A DNA stretch of 64,000 nucleotides, taken from the NCBI GenBank assembly GCA_932294295.1, contig OW028585.1, positions 2,018,001 through 2,082,000 of the forward strand, given 5' to 3'. Source of the stretch: Alitta virens (lineage: Eukaryota; Annelida; Polychaeta; Phyllodocida; Nereididae). Below are positions 57,039 through 64,000 of this stretch, piece after piece. The number at the start of each line of letters is the position of its first letter. Positions within the stretch are counted from its first letter, which is position 1. The notes beneath the pieces were generated by a model, which worked only from the letters and a program-made list of their open reading frames with translations, was not told where the DNA came from and ran no database searches. Made by a program: the position numbers and the translations under genes.

Positions 57039-60000
57039 ATTACAAGTGGAAAATGAGCATCTTGTTAGGTTTCATATATATCCTGCTGCTGTTTACTACT
57101 TACACTGGTGAGTCAAATATTTCATATGAATGATATGGCTGCAATTGAAGAAAACAAAAGCTACAGTATGTCCAAGGAATACTGTGAACATATGTTAGTT
57201 TAAAAGCTCAGCAATAAATTGTGGGCAAAGCCAAACCAACTTTGAATTGATTTGACAGAAAATCACATTTTACAAAGGGCGACATTGAAATTCGACATGA
57301 CATCTAAATCTGCCACTTGAAATAAGCTGTAATAAACATTTATTAGATGGCTGCTGCAGTGTTAGAAGACTGAATGAGATTAACAATTGATTTTCTCACA
57401 AATCAATTTGCAATGTGTGTTATCAAGTTTGTGCACTAAGACTTTTACAATTCTGGGAAGTGAGAAATTTCAAATCTTGTCACATGAATTTTAGCCAAAT
57501 ATAAAGTTTCTGAGTATGAGATGTACCCCCTAAAAGAACCTGGCAAGGCTAGGATGACCTTATATAGCTCAACCTGAACACCAGTACAGATGTTTCTAAT
57601 CTGTAAATTTCTTTAACTTTACCAAGTCTAGATACATTGTGTAAAAAGTTATAATAATTATTAATGAACTTGTTTTTGATCATTTTGCATTATAAACCAG
57701 TCACAGCAGCTCCAGGACCCACTTGTAAGTGACTGCATTGTTAATACTGAATATTACTTGTGTATTTTCATTTTTATTTTCCTTTACCACTTTACTTACT
57801 ATATAAACATTAAGAGTTAACTTCCTTTTGACCATTTTGCTTTATATTCCAGGCATAGCCTAGTTACATTTGTGTAGAGCATCATATAAACAATTTCCAT
57901 TAACTTCTTTTGATCTCATTACGCTATGATCCAGCCATAGAGCATTGCCTTGGCTCATGCACTTAGTCTGTAATCGTGGCTAAGTTCAATGTCACCAAGT
58001 GTAGTTGTAATTGCTAATCTAGTGTTGTTGGATGCCCTTAAGTAGTGGGAATACTATCACCTGAGAAAGGTTGCCGATTCTAAACCATTCACTGCTATTA
58101 ATCATTATATCATTTATTCATTTATATTTATCGTATTGCCATTAGATTATATGGTATCATTCTCAGACTCACGGATTTTAAAATGGCTTTCAATGGCTGT
58201 GATTGCAATGCATTTGCCAATGTGGTTTACACATCACGGAAAGTTAAAATATGTATATTCTTTAAAATTCAAAATTTTCTTAGAGCCCAATGCCGATGCT
58301 AATAACAAATTTCAGTAATTAAGGAGGTGGAGAGATTTAAAAAAATATCAACTGACAAAAAGGGCAAAATATAACGCTAGGAACATGTCACACTTTGGCT
58401 TCATTATTTTTGCACTAGGCCAGCATAAATTTGTGTGTGACTATGAATGCAATATTTTTTAATTATTATTTTATTTCTAGATACAGCTGAGGAGGTGAAA
58501 CATTTGTCACAGGCTGGCAGTACGACTAAAATGCTATACAGTATTTTTTATTTTACACATATGTCCAGAGGGGATCAATATTAAAAAAATAGCAATGAGG
58601 ATTAAATACAGCTGAAGCATTGATTCTACAATTTAGTTGTCTTATATTTGGTAGATTTTGTGAGCGACCTCTGAAAATGTGCGGCACATTAGTTCAGCTG
58701 TTGTGATTTTATAACAAAATGAACAGCAGAAAAATTGAATTTTTTTACCAGTTTTATGTGACATTTTGAAGTTGGTTCCATTTGTTATTCAGATTTTTAC
58801 AAATTTATTGATGTATTAGAATAATTATTATAGCATAAAATCATAAAATTATAGTCAAGGCCCATAGGCCGTAGGTTGAATGATCAAGCTGGCAGGAGCA
58901 GAGGTAATGTGACCCATGATTATTGAACATTTGAGAGAAATTTTAATCTCGCACATGCGTAAAGGGTACCCTTGGTGACATTCTTCATGCAAGATTCTTG
59001 AATGGCGAGACAAATTCTCGAAGAGAGTTGTCGATTCTAAATATTTTCAAGGTGGCTTTCTGGTGCACAGGTACATTTGCCTGTGGGAAAAAGAAAATTG
59101 TTCAGTAAGTTTAGTAAAAGATAGGATGCATAAGTTTAAATAAATCATCCCATTGTGCAGCACAACTAATAAGCTTTAGCTACATCTTTCGAAAATAGAC
59201 CAAATAGTAAGCTAGATATCAGTCAAGAGAAGGCAAAAAAGCAGGTTCTCCAGCGCCATGGCGGATGCCATGAGGCACGTCACCAAATCAAAACTTGTTA
59301 AAGTAATCTGACGCTACATAGTGGTAGTTTATCATTTAGTATAGCTCATACTGATTCCATACATGTTTTCGAATCAAAAATTTCATTAAAGAATAATCAA
59401 AATTTCAAAATTTTATACAGCCGCAAATTAGCAGGATTAAAAAAGAAAAAAAGGGTAATAATAAGACAGTTTGAGAAAATTGAGCTTTGAGCAGTCTCCG
59501 TTCATCCTTTACTTCTTTATTATTCATCTTTCTTTTTTTTCTATGTATATATATATTTTTCTTATTGTTATTATAATTTCTCAATATACCTATGTGTGTG
59601 CTATATGTGTGGTATTCGTTGTGGTGCAAACTAAAGTGCATGTAATGAAAATAAATAAGTCTGTCTGTCTCTCCGTCAGTCTGTCTAGCTGTACTGACCT
59701 GATCAAATATACCACTCTCACATATATTTCATGCAATTTATAGCTTAATCATCTTCATCTTTGGCCTTTTTCATTATCATTCACTCCCATTAACACCCGT
59801 AGAACCTTCAGTGTATAATTTGTATGTAGGTCTATAGGCCCAGGTAATATACATCAATGACAATTATTATCTATCCATCCATCCATCAAGCACTCCAACA
59901 GGTCAGGACTTTATCCATGCATAAATGAAAGCATGCATCCATCCATCCACCAATCTGTCTATTTATCTATCTATCCATCTGTCTTATAATCAATTATGTC

Positions 60001-63000
60001 TGTTTTCATCCAATTGTTATTCCTTAGTTGCACCGCCTAAATACTCAAGCATCCCGCTCGATGTGTGTTCTGTCAGGAATTATGCAATTGGAGCTGAGAG
60101 AGAAGTCACTCCACCAAAAGCAGGGGGAGAGGGAGTGGACTTATCTGGTAATTGGGCACTTGCCCAAGTACCTTTCGTCTACGATGGTGATTTTTGTCAT
60201 TAATTTTTAATATACTACATTACATTAAAAAAAACTTAACCCTTTCTCTTTATTAGTTCTATTAAAAACAATTGTACTTCAAATAACCGATAAATACTTT
60301 TCTTTTATTATAAAGAGGGAATGGATTAATCTGTTAGAGGGGAAACTGCCCGATTACTACAAAGTTGATCTCTGCCACTTATTATGAATACACCACATTA
60401 AATTAAAAAAAATAACACTTTCTCTTTATTAGTTAGCTCTTCTAAAAAGAATAGTACTTTAAATAACCGATAAATATTTTTTTTATTATATATAGAGAGA
60501 ATGGATTTATCTGTTAGAGGGGAGACTGCCTGATTACTACAAAGTTGATCTCTGCCACTAATTATTAATACACCACATTAAATTAAAAAAAATAACACTT
60601 TCTCTTTATTAGTTAGCTCTACTAAAATGAATCTTACTTTAAATAACCAATAGATAAGTTTTAAAAATATTGTCGAAGAGGGAATGTACTTATTTGCTGA
60701 AAGGGAATTGTCCAATCACCTTTTGAATATTGTGGTGATCTTAGTCGTAAAAAAATTAATATACTACATTACACTAAAATAAAATTAACAATTTCTCTTT
60801 ATTAGCTCTACCGGTAACTACATTTTTAAAAAGATGACAAAGAGGGAATGGACTTATCTGCTGGAGGGGGAATTGCCTAATTACCTTTCGACTCTGATGG
60901 TGATATAAGCCACTAATTATTAACATACTGCATTACACCAAAAAATAAAAAATAAAAACAATGGCACTTTAGAACCGATAAAAACATTTTCAAAAAATTG
61001 ACAATGAGAGAGTTGTTTTGAATGCTACATTAGGGCATTCGTGTAAACATGTTTATTGCTAGTGTACAAAATTGCAACGAAGCAATGAAAGACTTTCTCT
61101 TCATTTACTCTATTAAAATCAATGACGCCAAATAAAACAACATTTAAATTTACAAAAAGTTGACTAAGAGTTGAATCTGTTAGAAGAGGAATTGTCTGTT
61201 GCTGTAATCATGATAATGAAAACTTGCTATTATACAAATCTACACGAAAAAAACTGAACACTCTCTTTGTGAAAACAATAGTGCCTCACACAACCAATCA
61301 ATCCATTAAAAACTATTTGACTAAGAAAGCTGCATTTCTGTAATAGCTTTAAACACTACCTTTTTCTTCTTGTATAAGACGGACACATGAATCTTTTATG
61401 TGATTTCAGGTGAAGCATCATTTGCCTTGAAGTTCTACGTCAAATTTGGTCCTGATCGGCTCAATAAAATAATCACCTTTTTGGAATTGTCTTCATTCAT
61501 TGCGATTCAACTAAGACCAGATGGCCTTCTGCAAGTTCGCTACAACATGGAAGACAATGATGGTGTAAAAGTTCAGGAAACATTTGTTTTGAAAAACCGG
61601 TAATGCAATTTTATTGTGGCATTTATAAGGGTCTAGAAATAGTGCAACCTTATTATTTCAAACTCTGTCAAAACATGTGATAAGTAATAGTTATATAGCA
61701 AGTAAGAAGGACTTAATTAACATTTTTGTTGGTAATATCACAACAGGACATAACTAACAAAAATATAAGTTAACTCACGACTATATACCTCATGCTCAAC
61801 TTGATATTTTTACAAAACTTTTTTTATGATTGGTTGATTTATTTAACTGCTCTTATTATGCAAGTAAAGTACAGTTTGCACTCAGGAGGGAGTTAACTAA
61901 CATTTATGTTGGTTATTACCGGCTCATAACAATAGGAAAACCGTTTGGGTAGAGTACAAATCTGATTCTGTAAAGGCAACCAGCCTGATAAACCTTGACT
62001 TTTTCTGGTCGCGATTCACTTTTTGTTAATAAAATTACTACTACTATAATATAATTATTATGTAATTATGCAATCTAGCTACAATTTTATTTTAGACACA
62101 ATGACTTCAAAAAGTTGTAGAAACATTTGTACTGGAATACAGGCAATGCAATTTTAGAGTTGGGTTTTTAATCAGCAATTTCCAGGGAAATAGTGCAGAC
62201 TTATTATTTTGGGATCTGTTATTACATGTAATGGAAATAGTTTTCTGATTTTATAAATACCATATATCGTATATTTCATGAATTTGTTTCATTCATAACA
62301 TGTATAATTCATTATTTGAAAATTAACTAGAGGGATCATTAAATATCTCAGTAATGTACCAGCAAGACATATGAATATAACATTTTATATTATTTGATAA
62401 TGATGTATAAAATTATCATGTTAATTAATAATACTACAGGATAACGAAATATTTTTACAGCAGATAATCATGCATTAGTGAGGCCCAGGATGGGGTATTG
62501 TGTCCCTCTGTACCAAGGTCATTTTAGTTTTGTGTTCCCTGTCCTTCAAGCCAGTTATATGTCCCTTGTCTCTTAAAGTGTGAAAGGAACAGTAGAACCA
62601 AAAACATCCATCCTTAAAGTTTGTTATTTTCGATTCTGTAGTTTTAGGAGCGTCTATTGGTACTTCATAATATGCGCATATACTGCTGTACAATTTTGGC
62701 TATTGATATGCAATCATTAATTTTGGCGAACAATGGTGATGGGAATGCTGGCACCACACCTATTCCCCCAGTATTTTCTCGGTGAGGGGGCAGCCTTCTT
62801 GACTTAGGGCAACCTGTTTTAGTTTGAGGCCAACCTCCCTTAGAATGGGGTTATCATTTTGGGCTAAAATCTCAGGTATAGGTGCCCATCTTATTTACTC
62901 CGGGCAACATCTCAGGGGAACTTCATCTAGTTAAGCCTCCCCAAGGCTTGAGCTGTCTTCTTGGTAAAGGGGCCAGCCGTTCTTTTTTGGGTCCAAACTT

Positions 63001-64000
63001 CTTTGTGAAGGGGCTAACCATCCTGTATTGGAGCTAAAAATCTGATGAAGGCCAGCGAAATGATTACCCTTCATCGAAGGATACCCCCTCTCCCCTTTTG
63101 CTGTGCCAGTGTCTGTCATGGTTGATCAGCCATGTCATGCTTCTGTGATTTTGAGAAGGGAGATTTTGGCCTAAATTTTCTTTCTGGTGAAATTCTTAAT
63201 GTAATAAATTCCGTCAAATGATATAATTTCAGAAGATTTCTTATGTTAATGCCAGGTCTATACTTACATCTGTGCTGTCACTGCTGTAGCTGCAATCATA
63301 TGATACTGAAATCCCACAGCCAGAAATGTTTTTCTGACTTGTACAGGTGTTATACTGAAAAACTAATAGGTAACAAGGCCTGGGAGCACCGAAGGTCACC
63401 ACCCAAATAAAGACCGTTAAATTGTGTTGCAGCATCTACAGAACTGTTTTCATTTACAACCATATCCAAAGGTTGCCATCAAAACGATTTACAATAATTT
63501 TGTCCATTTTTTTATTGTGATAATGCATCTGAGAAGTCATAGCACCTCACTTACTGCCATTTCCTGAGGTCCAGCATCAACTTAAGGCCTCTTAATGCTT
63601 AAATTTCATTCCATTAATATAATTTTTTCCTGGAATACTAATTATGATAGAAACCTAAAATTTGGCAATTTTTCAGCTTAGAAGTTTCTGGCCTCTATAG
63701 AGTTTATTCAGGCAAATCTGAAATAGTGTTGGACCCTTTTCTAAAATTTAATGGACTTAAATTCATGTAAGACATGATTTCATTAAAATATATATATATT
63801 TTTAGTCATCTTGGGCTTACTTTGGCTCACTGATGAAGAAAAAAAAGAAGATTTTGTTTCTCAATCTTAAATGGCTTAATTTGGGAATCATATTATTGCA
63901 TATACACAAACATTTTTCCTAAAGCAAGGACCACCAGGTGGCATCGGAAATATGTGGAGAAAGAATTGGACGTGGCAAGCACTACGACAATTATGGAAGT
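57039..64000 (+). CDS. Secreted protein with ConA/LamG-like domain (3' end outside)
   Basis: Exons: 57039-57107 (ATG 57053), 57701-57724 (24 nt), 60028-60147, 61410-61599, and perhaps 63925-64000, running off the window. The first four junctions fit with phase 1-1-1, then phase 2. Residues 1-~19 are a signal peptide (MSILLGFIYILLLFTTYT). Residues 20-66 are a Pro-rich linker (TAAPGPT, APPKYSSIPLDVC, REVTPPKAGGEG). From 67, EASFALKFYVKFGPDRLNKI, ITFLELSSFIAIQL, RPDGLLQVRYNMED has the alternating beta pattern of a LamG/thrombospondin-N (concanavalin A-like) fold. Symmetric phase-1 exons suit a modular extracellular protein. By fold it may bind glycan or matrix; that is inference. The last candidate exon reads KDHQVASEICGERIGRGKHY and is weak, and intermediate exons may be missed. 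Confidence 0.6.
57701..57724 (+). CDS. 24-nt microexon of the secreted-protein gene
   Basis: CCAG|TCACAGCAGCTCC...CCACTT|GTAAGT encodes VTAAPGPT with phase 1 on both sides, so skipping keeps the frame. An alternative acceptor 9 nt downstream (CAG at 57707-57709) would shorten it to 15 nt, also in frame. Confidence 0.5.
58865..59040. repeat. Dispersed repeat, paired with 36890-37060
   Basis: Same-orientation copy: GCCGTAGGTTGA, ATGTGACCCATGATTA, AATCTCGCACATGCG, TTCTTCATGCAAGATTCTTG, GGCGAGACAAATTCTCG. Confidence 0.7.
59185..59385 (+). repeat. Fragment of the 37.6-40.5 kb foldback family
   Basis: GAAAATAGACCAAATAGTAAG and CATACTGATTCCATACATGT then TTTCGAATC match the internal units of the foldback transposon. 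Terminal repeats are absent, so it is a decayed relic. Confidence 0.6.
59640..60000. repeat. TCTG, CCAT and CTAT microsatellites
   Basis: (TCTG)n near 59659-59692, (CATC)n at 59873-59888 and 59936-59950, (CTAT)n near 59957-59982. They lie just before the 60028 exon. Confidence 0.7.
60115..61250 (+). repeat. ~170-180-bp tandem array seeded at an exon/intron border
   Basis: The 3' end of the exon and its intron start (GAGGGAGTGGACTTATCTGG then TAATTGGGCACTTGCC, 60128 on) recur downstream as GAGGGAATGGATTAATCTG (60317), GAGAGAATGGATTTATCTG (60494), GAGGGAATGTACTTATTTG (60676), GAGGGAATGGACTTATCTG (60841) and weaker copies near 61006 and 61165. Between them lie constant phrases: TACTACATTACAYTAAA, CTTTCTCTTTATTAG, AATAACCGATAAATA. 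In the repeats the donor GGTAAT is replaced by a G-rich insert (TTAGAGGGG, CTGGAGGGGG). Confidence 0.82.
62085..62245 (+). pseudogene. Decayed duplicate of the LamG-like exon 3' end
   Basis: TAGCTACAATTTTATTTTAG, ACAATGACTTCAAAAAGTTG, AGAAACATTTGTACTGGAA and GGCAATGCAATTTTA mirror the end of the exon at 61545-61599 and its intron start (GACAATGATGGTG, GTTCAGGAAACATTTG, GGTAATGCAATTTTA). The match goes on through AAATAGTGCA, CTTATTATTT and TGTAAT to ~62240. Stops (TTGTAG) and the loss of the donor show that it no longer codes. Confidence 0.75.
62246..62755. other. No feature recognised
   Basis: AT-rich intron sequence. The minus ORF at 62693-62475 has no motif. Confidence 0.4.
62760..63070. 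repeat. Degenerate ~35-40-bp G/C-richer minisatellite
   Basis: Phrases GGGGGCAGCCTTCTTGACTT, GAGGCCAACCTCCCTTAG, GGGGTTATCATTTTGGGC, GGGGCCAGCCGTTCTTTTTT, GGGGCTAACCATCCTGTATT and GGCCAGCGAAATGA follow each other with rough periodicity. Minus-strand ORFs here are artefacts. Confidence 0.55.
63071..63924. other. Intron, little recognised
   Basis: CAGATTTGCCTGAATAAACT (inverted at 63700-63719) also occurs at 32997-33016, so a dispersed repeat is present. A short TTTCAG|...|GTCTAT segment at 63232-63256 could be a 23-nt exon, but support is minimal. Confidence 0.4.

Larger units (their letters stand above)
57725..60027. other. Intron with several old repeats
   Basis: Two nearby echoes of the microexon context (TTTTGATCATTTTGCATTAT 57677, TTTTGACCATTTTGCTTTAT 57825) suggest a ~150-bp duplication. 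Further repeats are listed separately (58865-59040, 59185-59385, 59640-60000). The rest is unassigned. Confidence 0.45.

Overview
The window is AT-rich animal nuclear DNA, probably from a marine invertebrate. GT-AG introns, short widely spaced exons, tRNA-derived SINEs, a BEL/Pao retrotransposon and many PHD/APE/RT-type LINE fragments all point to a metazoan. I see no bacterial operons and no rRNA or functional tRNA genes. I cannot name the species: lophotrochozoan or invertebrate deuterostome both fit, and no single feature decides it.

Layout. 1-2.1 kb is a broken BEL/Pao element on the minus strand. 3.1-4.6 kb and 28.6-30.3 kb hold two copies of a foldback element with short-repeat ends and a core of ~180-bp tandem units. 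6.5-10.4 kb holds two opposite-strand copies of one LINE family, both ending in (TA)n. 16.1-27 kb is a LINE graveyard around one nearly full-length element (about 20.0-23.9 kb, PHD finger + endonuclease + reverse transcriptase, one nonsense codon and one frameshift). 33-36.3 kb has further LINE pieces. 37.2-40.5 kb has a SINE with a perfect 15-bp target-site duplication and a 2.9-kb foldback DNA transposon with CpG-rich minisatellites near its ends.

Host genes. (1) 42,983-48.2 kb, plus strand: a small gene encoding a CARD (death-fold) domain split by a predicted GC-AG intron; as modelled it is almost nothing but CARD. (2) 57,039 to the right edge, plus strand, possibly with a non-coding first exon at 54.06 kb: a secreted protein with a signal peptide, a 24-nt microexon and the start of a concanavalin A/LamG-like domain. 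Its introns hold a tandem array seeded from an exon boundary and a decayed exon duplicate. (3) A lone ankyrin-like exon at 24,910-25,027. Two minus-strand exon candidates are weaker. The genes show no obvious shared pathway; the CARD gene suggests innate immune or apoptotic signalling by family, which is inference.

Most of the rest is repeats in different states of decay: foldback elements, an ~800-bp inverted duplication at 52.1-52.9 / 55.6-56.4 kb, 11-12 bp CpG-rich minisatellites, ~300-bp tandem repeats carrying TCAAGGTCA motifs, and microsatellites. All coordinates of repeats and joined exons come from reading by eye; no alignment or search was run.
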